A stretch of DNA of 64,000 nucleotides from Hyphomicrobiales bacterium (GTDB taxonomy: Bacteria > Pseudomonadota > Alphaproteobacteria > Rhizobiales > Beijerinckiaceae). Below are positions 8,793-18,100 of this stretch, piece after piece. Made by a program: the position numbers and the translations under genes. The notes below the pieces were generated by a model. It had not been told where the DNA came from and did no database searches. It saw only the letters and a program-made list of their open reading frames with translations. Within the stretch, counting starts at the first letter, position 1, and the number at the start of each line of letters is the position of its first letter. The DNA is taken from the NCBI GenBank assembly GCA_003963405.1, contig RXIY01000007.1, forward strand, positions 27,920 through 91,919, in the 5' to 3' direction.

Positions 8793-9332
8793 TTACTCTA
8801 TGTCGATCCGGTTTTTCGAGCGAAAGATGTCCTGCCCCCCGCGCGCGGCCGTCAAGACGAGATCGCGCTGACCCCTGGGCAGCGCAGCCCTCCCGACGTA
8901 ACGTCCGGGTGCGACGGGCGCGAGCTTCACGCTCACATCCTTCGACAGGCTGGCGGGCGCGGCGAAGAGCGCGGTCATCTCCACGCCGGACACGTCCGCG
9001 CCGCCTCCGTCGCGGGCGCTCACGCGGATTTCGCTCTCGCCCGGCGAGAGGCGCGACAGACGCACATCGACCTTCCAGTCGAGCGCCGCCTGTTCGCGCG
9101 CCTGCGCTATTTCCCGATTATAGGCGAGGCCCCGCTCATAGGGATGCGCGATGACTTCGCCCGAGAAGGTCTTCACCGCCTTGTAGATCATCATGCCGTC
9201 GACGGCGAAGACGAAGAGGAAGAAGCCGACGATCATCGCCAGCACTCTGAGCCCCGTCAGCGGCTTGCCGCCCGCGACATAATCGGAGAAGCCCTCGGGG
9301 TCGCGCGATTTTCTGCTCATGATCATGCTCAT
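8793..9332 (-). CDS. ccoH: FixH/CcoH family oxidase assembly protein
   Basis: About 179 residues with one N-terminal membrane helix (LRVLAMIVGFFLFVFAV) and a periplasmic beta-rich domain. FixH/CcoH is needed for stable assembly of cbb3 oxidase and works next to CcoI. Start choice is uncertain: a GTG at 9347 overlaps the ccoG stop, whereas the ATG at 9332 (MSMIMSRKSRD) has GAGG nine bases upstream and is preferred here. The family motif FAVDGMMIYKAVKTFSG and a Tyr/Glu-rich HPYERGLAYN segment are visible. Confidence 0.9.
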   Translation of the reverse strand: MSMIMSRKSRDPEGFSDYVAGGKPLTGLRVLAMIVGFFLFVFAVDGMMIYKAVKTFSGEVIAHPYERGLAYNREIAQAREQAALDWKVDVRLSRLSPGESEIRVSARDGGGADVSGVEMTALFAAPASLSKDVSVKLAPVAPGRYVGRAALPRGQRDLVLTAARGGQDIFRSKNRIDIE

Positions 9333-9343
9333 CGTCGAAAACC

Positions 9344-10795
9344 TCACGGCGAGATGAAGACGTCCTTCGTCTCCAGGACGGCGCCAGTGCCGGCGTCCGT
9401 CACGGTGAAGACGACGGGGGTCTGCCCTTTGCCGGCGGCCGGGCCGTGGGTCGAGACGAGAACGCGCGCTTCGCGGGTTTGATCCGGCCCGACCTCGATC
9501 GCAACCTTGCCCTTGGCGTCCGGGGCGACGCCCACGACTTCGGTCTGCGCGCCCGCGACGCCCGAGACCGCGAGGGTGAAGCGCCGCGTCTCGGGCTTCT
9601 TGTTCGAGAAGCGAACAGTATAGCCGTTTCGCACGCCGCCGTCCTTGAGCCGCACGGCGAGCGGATTGCGATCGTGCAGCACGCTGACATGCATGTCGCC
9701 GCGCGTGGCGAGCGTCGCCGACATGAAGCCGCCGATGGCGATGATGAGCACGGCGTAGAGAATGGTGCGCACGCGCAGCGGCTTGTAGATCGGCTGCTCA
9801 CCGCATTCGCGCCGCTTGATGTTCATCTCCGTGTCGTAGCCGATGAGCCGCGTCGGGCGATGAATCTTCTCCATGACGCTGTCACAGGCGTCGATGCAGA
9901 GGCCGCACTGGATGCAGCCGAGCTGCGCGCCCTTGCGAATATCGACGCCCGTCGGGCAGACGGCGACGCACTGGCCGCAATCGACGCAATCGCCGGAGGG
10001 CTTGTGCTCCGCGCGCGCCACGCTCGCCTGTTTCAGAGACATGCGCGGCTCGCCGCGATCGTAGCGGTACGTCACGTTCAGCGCATATTCGTCGGTAAGC
10101 GCGGCCTGAATGCGCGGCCACGGGCAAGCGTGCAGGCAAAGCTTCTCACGCATCCAGCCGGCGAAGATATAGGTCGTGAAAGTGAGGATGCCGATCCAGA
10201 GATAGGCCTCGCCCGCGCCGGGCTGGAAGGTCGCGAGATCATAGACGAGCGTCGGCGCGTCGGCGAAATAGAGCACCCAGGCGCCGCCCGTCCACCAGGC
10301 GATCAGCAGCCAGACGAAATGCTTGGAAATCTTCTTGCGGATTTTCTCGAAGGTCAGCGGACCGTTGTCGAGCTTCATGCGGTCGCGGGCGTCGCCCTCG
10401 ATCCAGCGCTCGGTCGTCATGTAGAAATCGGTCCACACCGTCTGCGGACACATATAGCCGCACCAGATGCGCCCCGCGACGGCGTTCATGAGGAAGAGCG
10501 CCAGGGCCGCGAGGATCAGCAGGCCCGTGACGTAATAGACTTCCTGCGGCCAGATTTCGATGAAGAAGAAATAGAAGCGCCGATGCGGGAAATCGACGAG
10601 CACGGCCTGGCTCGGCGCGTCCGGTCCGCGATGCCAGCGCACGAAGGGCAGGAAGTAATAAATCGCCAGCGTCGCGAACTGAATGCCCCATTTGATGCGG
10701 CGAAAATGTCCATCGACCTTCTTGGGGTAGATGCGATGCGCCGCTTCGACGAGAGGCTCGTCCAAAAGCGTCTGATGAGCGTCTGCGCTGGACAT
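9344..10795 (-). CDS. ccoG: cbb3 oxidase accessory protein CcoG/FixG (polyferredoxin)
   Basis: A 483-residue inner-membrane iron-sulfur protein; CcoG is reported as a Cu(II) reductase feeding Cu(I) to cbb3 assembly. It shows several membrane helices, the CGYMCPQTVW and LCLHACPWPRIQ motifs, and two [4Fe-4S] ferredoxin clusters in CVDCGQCVAVCPTGVD and CIQCGLCIDACD. The C-terminal ~130 residues form the Ig-like FixG periplasmic domain. Start at 10795 (MSSADAHQTL) has GAGGAACGACA upstream; the frame extends 32 codons further but runs through a palindromic repeat. A 67-nt gap separates it from ccoP. Confidence 0.96.
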   Translation of the reverse strand: MSSADAHQTLLDEPLVEAAHRIYPKKVDGHFRRIKWGIQFATLAIYYFLPFVRWHRGPDAPSQAVLVDFPHRRFYFFFIEIWPQEVYYVTGLLILAALALFLMNAVAGRIWCGYMCPQTVWTDFYMTTERWIEGDARDRMKLDNGPLTFEKIRKKISKHFVWLLIAWWTGGAWVLYFADAPTLVYDLATFQPGAGEAYLWIGILTFTTYIFAGWMREKLCLHACPWPRIQAALTDEYALNVTYRYDRGEPRMSLKQASVARAEHKPSGDCVDCGQCVAVCPTGVDIRKGAQLGCIQCGLCIDACDSVMEKIHRPTRLIGYDTEMNIKRRECGEQPIYKPLRVRTILYAVLIIAIGGFMSATLATRGDMHVSVLHDRNPLAVRLKDGGVRNGYTVRFSNKKPETRRFTLAVSGVAGAQTEVVGVAPDAKGKVAIEVGPDQTREARVLVSTHGPAAGKGQTPVVFTVTDAGTGAVLETKDVFISP

Positions 10796-10816
10796 TGTCG
10801 TTCCTCTTCGAACTGC

Positions 10817-10842
10817 CCCTCCCCCGCCTGCGCGGGAGAGGG
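10817..10842. repeat. GC-rich palindrome between ccoP and ccoG
   Basis: CCCTCCCCCGC (10817-10827), loop CTGC, GCGGGAGAGGG (10832-10842). The same two arms occur at 32622-32646, and near-copies occur at 57744-57769 and 60030-60056, so this belongs to a dispersed REP-like family. Placed between the oxidase structural genes and the accessory genes, it could form an mRNA hairpin that uncouples ccoNOQP from ccoGHIS levels. Confidence 0.7.
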
Positions 10843-10862
10843 AGAACGCCTGAGCCGCTGCT

Positions 10863-11753
10863 TTACTGACCGCCGCCGAGCGAATGCACATAAACGGCGA
10901 GCGCCTTGATCGTGGTGTCGTCGAGCCTGCCCTTCCAGGCCGGCATCACCGCGCCGCCGCCATTGACGATCCGCGCGACGACCGAGGGCTTGTCCGAGCC
11001 ATAGAGCCACACCTGATCATAGAGGGCCGGCGCGCCGAGCTGCGGATTGCCCTTGCCGTCGACGCCGTGACAGGCCGCGCAATTCTCGGCGTAGAGCTTC
11101 TCGCCCTCCGCCGTCGGCGCGTCGGAGTCGGGCGTTTCCGCATAGGTGCGCACATGGTCGGCGACGACGGAAATCTGCTCCGGCGTGAGCAGGCCGTCAC
11201 GGCCGAAGGCCGGCATGGCCGAGACATGCGTCTCCTTGTCGGCGTCCCAGCGCACGCCGTGCTCGATCGTCTGCTTGATGTCGGCGAGCTTGCCGCCCCA
11301 GATCCAGTCGTCGTCGTTGAGATTGGCGTAGCCCTTCGCGCCCTGCCCGCCCGCGCCGTGGCAGGAGGCGCAATTGGTCGCAAAGGCGACCTTGCCGACC
11401 GTGCGCGCCGCGGCGAGAAGCTCCGGATCGGACTCGATCTTGTCGAGCGGCGCGTCCTTGATCTTGTCGAGCACGGGCCCGCGCAGCGTTTGCAGATCGG
11501 CGAGTTGGTTCGCCACCTCATCGCGCGCATGCCAGGCCGTGACGCCCTGCGTGCCGCCGGAGAAAGTCGGCCAGGCGGGATAAACGATCGTATAGCCGAC
11601 GCCCCAGAGCACCGTGATCCAGAAAGTCCAGACCCACCAGCGCGGCAGCGGCGTGTTCAGCTCCTCGATGCCGTCCCACTCGTGCCCTGTGGTCGGCGTG
11701 CCGCTGACCTCGTCTATTCTGACCTTGTCTTTTCCAAACGTGTCCTCAGACAT
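10863..11753 (-). CDS. ccoP: cbb3-type cytochrome c oxidase subunit III (dihaem CcoP)
   Basis: A 296-residue inner-membrane dihaem c-type cytochrome that accepts electrons from cytochrome bc1 or soluble cytochrome c and passes them to CcoO/CcoN. One membrane helix lies near residues 40-60, after a PLPRWWVWTFW block typical of CcoP. Haem sites are C128-A-S-C-H132 and C225-A-A-C-H229, with downstream axial-Met motifs SAMPAF and AVMPAW. It starts 8 nt inside the end of ccoQ. Haem attachment needs the Ccm system, which is outside this window. Confidence 0.97.
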   Translation of the reverse strand: MSEDTFGKDKVRIDEVSGTPTTGHEWDGIEELNTPLPRWWVWTFWITVLWGVGYTIVYPAWPTFSGGTQGVTAWHARDEVANQLADLQTLRGPVLDKIKDAPLDKIESDPELLAAARTVGKVAFATNCASCHGAGGQGAKGYANLNDDDWIWGGKLADIKQTIEHGVRWDADKETHVSAMPAFGRDGLLTPEQISVVADHVRTYAETPDSDAPTAEGEKLYAENCAACHGVDGKGNPQLGAPALYDQVWLYGSDKPSVVARIVNGGGAVMPAWKGRLDDTTIKALAVYVHSLGGGQ

Positions 11754-11931
11754 CGTCGTCCTCCCGAAGGGGAATTTGTGCGTTGCGCTCGAACTGCTTC
11801 CGGCGCGAGGGCCAGAAGACGTAAGCGACGACGCTGATGAAGATGAAGCCGAAGAAGATCAGACCCCATGAGGCCGCAAGGGCGCGCATGTTTTCGTAGG
11901 TCGATACGGCCTCGGCCGTGGCGGCGTTCAT
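11746..11931 (-). CDS. ccoQ: cbb3-type oxidase subunit CcoQ/FixQ
   Basis: A 61-residue single-helix membrane protein (WGLIFFGFIFISVVAYVFWPSR) with a charged C-terminus, the standard form of the small CcoQ subunit, which stabilises CcoP in the complex. It sits 4 nt after ccoO and overlaps ccoP, in the invariant N-O-Q-P order. Confidence 0.95.
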   Translation of the reverse strand: MNAATAEAVSTYENMRALAASWGLIFFGFIFISVVAYVFWPSRRKQFERNAQIPLREDDDV

Positions 11932-11935
11932 GCGG

Positions 11936-12691
11936 TCACCTGATATTGGCCTTGTCGTCGTAGAGTTTGAAATCCACGGAGACGCCGAGATGCTGGAGAT
12001 AGGCGATGAGCGCGTCCTCCTCCGTCACGCCGGTCTTGCCGGACGAGTCGTTGAGCACGGCGTTCGGATAGCGCTTCTGCATCTCCGCCGCCTCGGCGGA
12101 GTCTCCGCCGTTCTGCGCCAGGAGATCGGCCTGCGCCATCTCGATCTGCGCGTCGCTGTAGGGCACGCCGACAGTGCGCAGCGTCCGCATCTGCTCGGCG
12201 ATATGCTCGGCCTTGAGCGGCGCCGTCGCCAGGAAGGGATAACCCGGCATGATCGAGGACGGCACCACCGCCCGCGGGCTGCGCAGATGATCGCGCTGCC
12301 AGTCGTTGGAGTATTTTCCGCCGACGCGCGCGAGATCCGGGCCATTGCGCTTCGAGCCCCACTGGAAGGGGTGGTCGTACATGCTCTCGGCGGCGAGCGA
12401 ATAATGGCCGTAACGCTCCACCTCGTCGCGCAGAGGACGGATCATCTGCGAATGACAGGTGTAGCAGCCCTCGCGGACGTAGATATTGTAGCCCGCGAGT
12501 TCGAGCGGCGCATAGGGGCGAACGCCCTCCACCTTCTCGATCGTGTTCTTCAGATAGAAGAGCGGCACGATCTCGACGATTCCGCCGATCGCCACGAGCA
12601 GCAGAATACCGACGACGAGCAGGATGGAGTTGGTTTCGAAGAGCTTCTGGAGCCCGCCGCCGGCGGGCGCGTGTTGGGAGGATTGCGACAT
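11936..12691 (-). CDS. ccoO: cbb3-type cytochrome c oxidase subunit II (monohaem CcoO)
   Basis: A 251-residue membrane-anchored monohaem cytochrome c subunit. The N-terminal helix [20 protein letters not shown] is followed by the CcoO signature [16 protein letters not shown] with the haem site C76-Y-T-C-H80, and [20 protein letters not shown] further on. MPGYPFL likely carries the axial Met. It is 13 nt behind ccoN. Confidence 0.97.
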   Translation of the reverse strand: MSQSSQHAPAGGGLQKLFETNSILLVVGILLLVAIGGIVEIVPLFYLKNTIEKVEGVRPYAPLELAGYNIYVREGCYTCHSQMIRPLRDEVERYGHYSLAAESMYDHPFQWGSKRNGPDLARVGGKYSNDWQRDHLRSPRAVVPSSIMPGYPFLATAPLKAEHIAEQMRTLRTVGVPYSDAQIEMAQADLLAQNGGDSAEAAEMQKRYPNAVLNDSSGKTGVTEEDALIAYLQHLGVSVDFKLYDDKANIR

Positions 12692-12704
12692 GGTTTCGTG
12701 CTCC

Positions 12705-14354
12705 TCACTCGGCAGGCAGGGGGGACGGGGCGAGCGCGCTTTCGACGGCGGGCGACGCGAGCGTCCTGTAGATGTTGTAGACCATGATCAGCGCGCCGAT
12801 CACGAAGAGCCCGCCGCCGATGGCGCGGATGACATATTCCGGATGCAGCGCCTCGGTGGTTTCCACGAAGGAATATTCGAGGAAGCCCTGCGGCGTGTAG
12901 GCGCGCCACATCAGGCCCTGCATGATGCCCGCGACCCACATCGAGGTGATGTAGAAGACGATGCCGATCGTCGAGATCCAGAAGTGCCAGTTGACGAGCT
13001 TCAGCGAGTAGAGCTGCCGGTTGAAGACCCAGGGAATGAGGCAGTAGAGCGCGCCGAAGGACACGAAGGCCACCCAGCCGAGACCGCCCGAATGCACATG
13101 GCCGATGCCCCAGTCGGTGTAGTGGGACAGGGCGTTCACGGCCTTCACCGACAAGAGCGGCCCCTCGAAGGTCGACATGCCGTAGAAGGCGACCGACACG
13201 ACCAGCATGCGCAGCACGGGATCGGTGCGCAGCTTATCCCAGGCGCCGGAAAGCGTCATCAGGCCGTTGATCATGCCGCCCCAGGAAGGCATCCACAGAA
13301 TGACCGAGAACACCATGCCGAGCGTCTGCGCCCAGTCGGGCAGCGCCGTATAGAGCAGATGGTGCGGTCCGGCCCAGATGTAGAGGAAGATCAGCGACCA
13401 GAAGTGCACGATCGACAGTCGATAGGAATAAATCGGCCGCCCGGTGCGTTTCGGGATGAAGTAATACATGATGCCCAGAAAGCCGGTCGTGAGGAAGAAT
13501 CCGACGGCGTTGTGGCCATACCACCACTGGATCAGCGCATCCTGCACGCCGGCCCAGACGATGACCGAGTGCGGCGAGAAGATCGAGATCGGGATTTCGG
13601 CGTTGTTGCCGAGAACCAGAACGGCGATCGTGACGATGAAGGAGAGATAGAACCAGTTCGCCACATAGATATGCGGCTCCTGGCGGCGCGCGAGGGTGAC
13701 GAGATAAACCAGCAGATAGGTCACCCAGACGACGACGAGCCAGAGGATCGCATACCATTCCGGCTCGGCGTATTCATGCCCGCGCGTGACGCCGAGCAGA
13801 TAGCCCGTGCCGGCGATGACGATGAAGAAATTATAGCCGAGCACCACGAACCAGGGCGCGAGATCGCCGGCGATGCGGGCCCGGCTCGTTCGCTGCATCA
13901 CGTAAAAGGACGTGGAGAGCAGCGCGTTGCCGCCGAAGGCGAAAATCACGGCCGAGGTGTGCAACGGCCGCAGGCGCCCGAAGTTGATCCAGGGCAGATC
14001 CAGATTGAAGGCCGGAAACGCGAGCTCCAGCGCCAGATACAGCCCGACGAGGAACCCCGCGACGCCCCAGAAGAGCGAGGCGATCGACGCGAATTTGATG
14101 GGTCCGTAATTGTAATTCGGCCGCCCGTCGATGACGGCGGCCGCGAGCTGCGGCCCGCGCGCACGATAACGCAGCAGAATCGCGACGACGGCGCCGATCG
14201 ATCCGAGCGAGAAGAGCGCCGCGTGGAAGGCGTAGGCCGGCGTGTAGGCCCTGGACGCGATGTAGCCCGTCGCGATGGCAAGGGCGACGAAGATCGCGCT
14301 CAGCGATCTCTCGCCGAAGGTCATTTGTTTCGCGATGAGAGGGGGACGCTCCAT
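12705..14354 (-). CDS. ccoN: cbb3-type cytochrome c oxidase subunit I CcoN
   Basis: The 549-residue catalytic subunit carries the haem b/haem b3-CuB centre of a high-affinity proton-pumping oxidase. It has about a dozen membrane helices; [20 protein letters not shown] and [18 protein letters not shown] carry conserved metal-ligand histidines. ATG at 14354 ([10 protein letters not shown]) with GAGGAC upstream is taken as the start; the open frame extends 47 more codons without similarity. First gene of the cco cluster, preceded by two FixK/FNR-like dyads in a ~330-nt spacer, which implies low-oxygen induction. Confidence 0.97.
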   Translation of the reverse strand: MERPPLIAKQMTFGERSLSAIFVALAIATGYIASRAYTPAYAFHAALFSLGSIGAVVAILLRYRARGPQLAAAVIDGRPNYNYGPIKFASIASLFWGVAGFLVGLYLALELAFPAFNLDLPWINFGRLRPLHTSAVIFAFGGNALLSTSFYVMQRTSRARIAGDLAPWFVVLGYNFFIVIAGTGYLLGVTRGHEYAEPEWYAILWLVVVWVTYLLVYLVTLARRQEPHIYVANWFYLSFIVTIAVLVLGNNAEIPISIFSPHSVIVWAGVQDALIQWWYGHNAVGFFLTTGFLGIMYYFIPKRTGRPIYSYRLSIVHFWSLIFLYIWAGPHHLLYTALPDWAQTLGMVFSVILWMPSWGGMINGLMTLSGAWDKLRTDPVLRMLVVSVAFYGMSTFEGPLLSVKAVNALSHYTDWGIGHVHSGGLGWVAFVSFGALYCLIPWVFNRQLYSLKLVNWHFWISTIGIVFYITSMWVAGIMQGLMWRAYTPQGFLEYSFVETTEALHPEYVIRAIGGGLFVIGALIMVYNIYRTLASPAVESALAPSPLPAE

Positions 14355-14488
14355 GATCACTGTCCTCTGGAGGTTTCCATTTTCTTGCAGAGCGAAGAGT
14401 CTCGCTGGCGCCGGAAAAAACGGACAAAGTCGCTCGAGCGCGGCTTTGATCGACGCTCTCCATAGTACAGCGCAACAGTAACAGTCAT

Positions 14489-14502
14489 TTGACATGAATC
14501 AA
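14489..14502 (-). promoter_or_regulatory. FixK/FNR-type box upstream of ccoN (proximal)
   Basis: Read on the ccoN strand the site is TTGATTCATGTCAA, i.e. TTGAT-N4-GTCAA, one base from the perfect FNR/FixK dyad TTGAT-N4-ATCAA. It lies ~135 nt before the ccoN ATG. fixN operons in Rhizobiales are classic FixK targets, so activation under oxygen limitation is the expected role. Confidence 0.75.
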
Positions 14503-14534
14503 TAAATCGGGCGCGCGGCGGCCTGTGCGCGCAA

Positions 14535-14548
14535 TTGTCACAGATCAA
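14535..14548 (-). promoter_or_regulatory. FixK/FNR-type box upstream of ccoN (distal)
   Basis: On the ccoN strand: TTGATCTGTGACAA, with a perfect left half-site TTGAT and a right half GACAA that deviates at two bases from ATCAA. It is 46 nt, about 4.4 helical turns, upstream of the proximal box. It could be a second activator site or a weaker FNR/FixK-like site. The rest of the 14355-14685 spacer holds no gene that I can recognise. Confidence 0.55.
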
Positions 14549-14685
14549 ATAAACCGAACGCGGATCACCCTAGACGAAACCGGCCTTTACGAGCGTCGTC
14601 GCAAAATTTTGCAACAAGTTGGCGCAAGTGCAAAAGCTGTTTCGCGCCCATATGTCGCAGGGGCCGGCGTGTGCGGCGGCCCTTG

Positions 14686-15084
14686 TCAGCAGGGATAGAA
14701 TCGGTGCGTCCCGAGCAGGAATCCGAAAGCTCCGTGGCGGAGTTGCGCGAGCGGGCGCGCGAAGAACAGACCGCTGCCGGAATAGGGATAGCCGTAATCG
14801 CAGGTCGGGTCGGGGCCCGGCGCGGCGGCGGGCGAGGCGTTCACCATCGCGGCGCGCGACGCGAAGAAACGCTGTCCGTTCAGCGCAACGGGTATCCAGT
14901 CGCGCCCCTCGCCCAGCACCGTCACCTCCGTATCGGCCGGCGCAATGACCGTGACCGGGCATTTGACGCTCGGCCGCGTCCGCAACTCCACAGGCGCCTG
15001 CAGCGTCAAAACATCGGCGAGGGCGGCGGCCGAAAATGAGACCAGCGCAAAAAAAGCAGGCACGAACAGGAAGGACCGCCGCAT
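14686..15084 (-). CDS. Small exported SH3-like protein
   Basis: 132 residues with a clear signal peptide (RRSFLFVPAFFALVSFSAAALA) followed by DVLTLQAPVELRTRPSVKCPV, then VIAPADTEVTVLGEGRDWIPVALNG, the pattern of a bacterial SH3 (SH3b) fold, often used for binding cell-wall peptides or ions. A Pro/Gly-rich tail ends in FYPC. ATG at 15084 has GGGGGA upstream. It faces the giant envelope gene across a ~100-nt divergent spacer and lies upstream of ccoN on the same strand. No specific function can be assigned. Confidence 0.75.
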   Translation of the reverse strand: MRRSFLFVPAFFALVSFSAAALADVLTLQAPVELRTRPSVKCPVTVIAPADTEVTVLGEGRDWIPVALNGQRFFASRAAMVNASPAAAPGPDPTCDYGYPYSGSGLFFARPLAQLRHGAFGFLLGTHRFYPC

Positions 15085-15188
15085 GTGAATTCCCCCACGC
15101 GCCGAACGTGCGCCAGCGCAACTTTGAAAAGCGGCGCGCACTCTAGAAGAAAACGCTCGCGTCTGAAACCGTTGGAAAGGAGACGCCC

Positions 15189-18100
15189 ATGGCGGTGAGG
15201 AACAGGCTGTCCGGCGCCCTCGACTCTTTCAAGGGGCCGGTCCTATTCTCGACGTCCGGCTGGCGCGCCGGCCCTCGTCATGGTGTCTTCATGCGGCGAC
15301 TTGCTTTCTCTCTCCTGGCCGCGGGCGCGGCGTGGCTGCTTTTTCCAGCACAGTCCTTTGCGAAGCATCCGCCAGCAGACTCGCGGCCGAGCGTCGCCGT
15401 TGCGATCTCGCCGAGGGAACTGGCGCTCGACCGCGACGGCGCCGCGCTGCTGACCATTCCCGCGCCGGGGCGCTACTCGATCCGCGTCAAAAGCCCGACG
15501 GGCGCGCGCATCGAACTCGTGGACATGATCGCCGGCCCGCTCGACTCCGCCGGGGCGGCGGGGCTCCGCGACGGGCGGATTGACGCGCTGCTCGACAAGG
15601 GCGTTTACAAGCTGCGCATTGGCGCGGTGAAGGGCGCGACCGGCAAGGCCAGCGTCAGCGTCGAGCCCTTCGCGGAGGCGGAGACGGCGCGGCCCGCGCT
15701 CACGCAAAACGCGATCGCGCGCGCGGAACTCGGCGATCTTCAGCAGCGCTCCTACGCGCTGGACATCAAGAACGAAGCGCCCGTCTTTCTGGAGGCCGTC
15801 GGCCGCGCGCTCCAGGATCTGCGGCTCTGGGACGCCGACGGCGCGCTCGTCGATCTCGCTTTCGAGCGCACGACCGTCGAGACCAAACCCGGCCGATCCA
15901 TGAACAGGCTTCGGCTCGAAGGGAGGGTCCCGCCCGGTCGTTACGTCGTCACCGCCTATGGCGGGGAGAAACTCGTCTGGTCCGATGGCGCGAGCGGCGA
16001 GCCGTTTCTGTTACATATTGCGGAGCCTGCCGTTCTGGCCGCGGGCGTGGCCGAAGGCGTGATCGGGCCCTTCGGCGCGGCGCGCTACGAGGCGCCCGCG
16101 AGTTACGACAGTTTCCGCCTGGAGCTTCCCGAGCAGGCGCCGGCGCGGCTCGACGCGCGGAGGGGCGCGGCGCGGGACACGGCCGCGATCGGCAAGACGA
16201 GCCGCGCGCCCGTCGCAACGCTTCGCCTCGCCGGCGACGCGCCCGCGCGCCTCGACGTCACGGGCCATGAAGGCCAGACTTATGCGCTGCGCGCGCTGCG
16301 CCAGTCGAACCGCGAGACCTTCGAGGCCGCCGGGCCGCATCTCGTCTCGGTCGATGTGGCGGGCGAAGGCGGAGACGAAGCGCCCGCCACCGCGCTCCTC
16401 GCCCGCATCGAGACGGACGGCCGCACCCGCGTGATCGCGTCCGACATGCCGCGCATCGGCGCCGGCAAGGCCTGGCGCGGCAAGTTCAATCTCTCTGGAC
16501 CCACGTCTCTCCTCTTCGAGGCGACGAAGGGCGGGCCGGTCGCGATCGACGCCAAAGGCGTGAAGCTGCGCGCCTCGATCGAGCCGGCGCTGGGCTCGCT
16601 GGCGCCGCCGCGCGCCGGCCGGGAGGGCAATCGCTACGACCTCGTCGCGGGCTTCTATCTTCTCACGCTCGAGCCCTCTGGCGACAGCGGCGGCGTCGTC
16701 GATCTCACGATCGGCCCGCCCGGCCTCGCGGTCTCCGCGCCGGCCGCCCTGCCCTCGCGCGCCTCCCTGTCCTTCGGCCAGCAGACCCTCGAAGGCGGCG
16801 GCTCCTATCTCATCCTCGCCAATACGGCTCCGGGGCTTCTCACGGGCCCGCGCGTCGTCGCTTTGCCGGCGGCGCTGGATCAGGGGCCGCTCGCCCTGCA
16901 TCAGCCGGCGGGCCAGGAGATTTCGCTGCCGTTGCGCCTGCCCAAGGACGGCAAGGCCATCGCCCGCGACGCCAGAGGCGCCGACGTCCCGCTCAGCGTC
17001 GCGGAAGAGAAGGTCGAGAACGACCAGCGCCTCGTCACGGTCAAGATCGCCGCCCCCGAGACGGCGCGCGCGCTCGGCCTGATCTATCAGCCGCCAGCGC
17101 CCTCGGCCTCCGAGACGGCGGCGGGGCCCGCGAAGGGACCGCGCGCCTCGGCGGGGCGGCCGGCTTTCTTCGACCTCGCCCGCGACGAGACGAAAAGCCT
17201 GCCCTTCGACGTGGCGCAGGGCGGCCTTTACCGCATCGAAACGCTCGGCCGCCTCAAGACGGCGCTGCGCGTCGGCGCGGCCGTCTCGCCGAAGCTCGGC
17301 GAGGGCGAGGCGAACGGGCCGGGAAGCAACGGCCTCGTGACCGCCTATCTGCGCGCCGGCGCCTATCGCGCCGCCGTCACGGCGAAAGAGTCCGCCGGCC
17401 ATCTCGGCCTCTCCGTCGCGCCCGCGACGCTCGCCCAGACCGCCAGGATCGCCGACGCCGGCGAAGCGCGCGCGACGCTCGCGCCCGGCAAGGGCGCCGT
17501 CGTTCCCATGGAGATTTCCCGCGCCGGGGATTATCGCCTGACGCTCGCGAGCCTCGGGCGGGACTGGCGGGCGCGGCTCGAGGACGCCGACGGCTGGCCG
17601 CTGACCCCGCCCGGCTCCTTCCGGCGCAAGACCCTGCATCTCGAGCCTGGCGCCTATCGGCTGGTCGTGAGCCCCGAGGATGTCGAGGCGCGCATGATCG
17701 CGCGTCTCGCCCCCATCGTTGCGCCCGCCGCGCTCGAAGGCCACGGCCCGCACCCCCTGCCCTTCGAGACGGCGCAGAAGCTGCAATGGCGCGAGCCGCA
17801 GGGAAAGGACGCGCCGCGCCTCCCGGATGTCTGGCGCTTTTCGCTCGCCGGCGACTCGGATGTGACGCTCTCGATCGGCGAAGGCATGATCGGCGACATT
17901 CTCAAGGGCGACGGCGAGAGCGTGGCCAAGGTCGTGGCCGACCGCCCCTTCAAGGGAAGGCTTGCCGCCGGCGACTACCGCGCCGAGGCGCGCAGCCTCG
18001 CCCATGACGACCGGCTGGATTACGAGATCGCGTTGTCCTCGCCGCAATTGCAGCCGGGCGCGCCCCGGCGCGTCGATCTGCCCGCGCGTCTCGATTTCGC

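Noticed and set aside
12624..14465. A 613-codon plus-strand frame over ccoN
   Set aside because: Low-complexity charged sequence antisense to an unmistakable cbb3 subunit.
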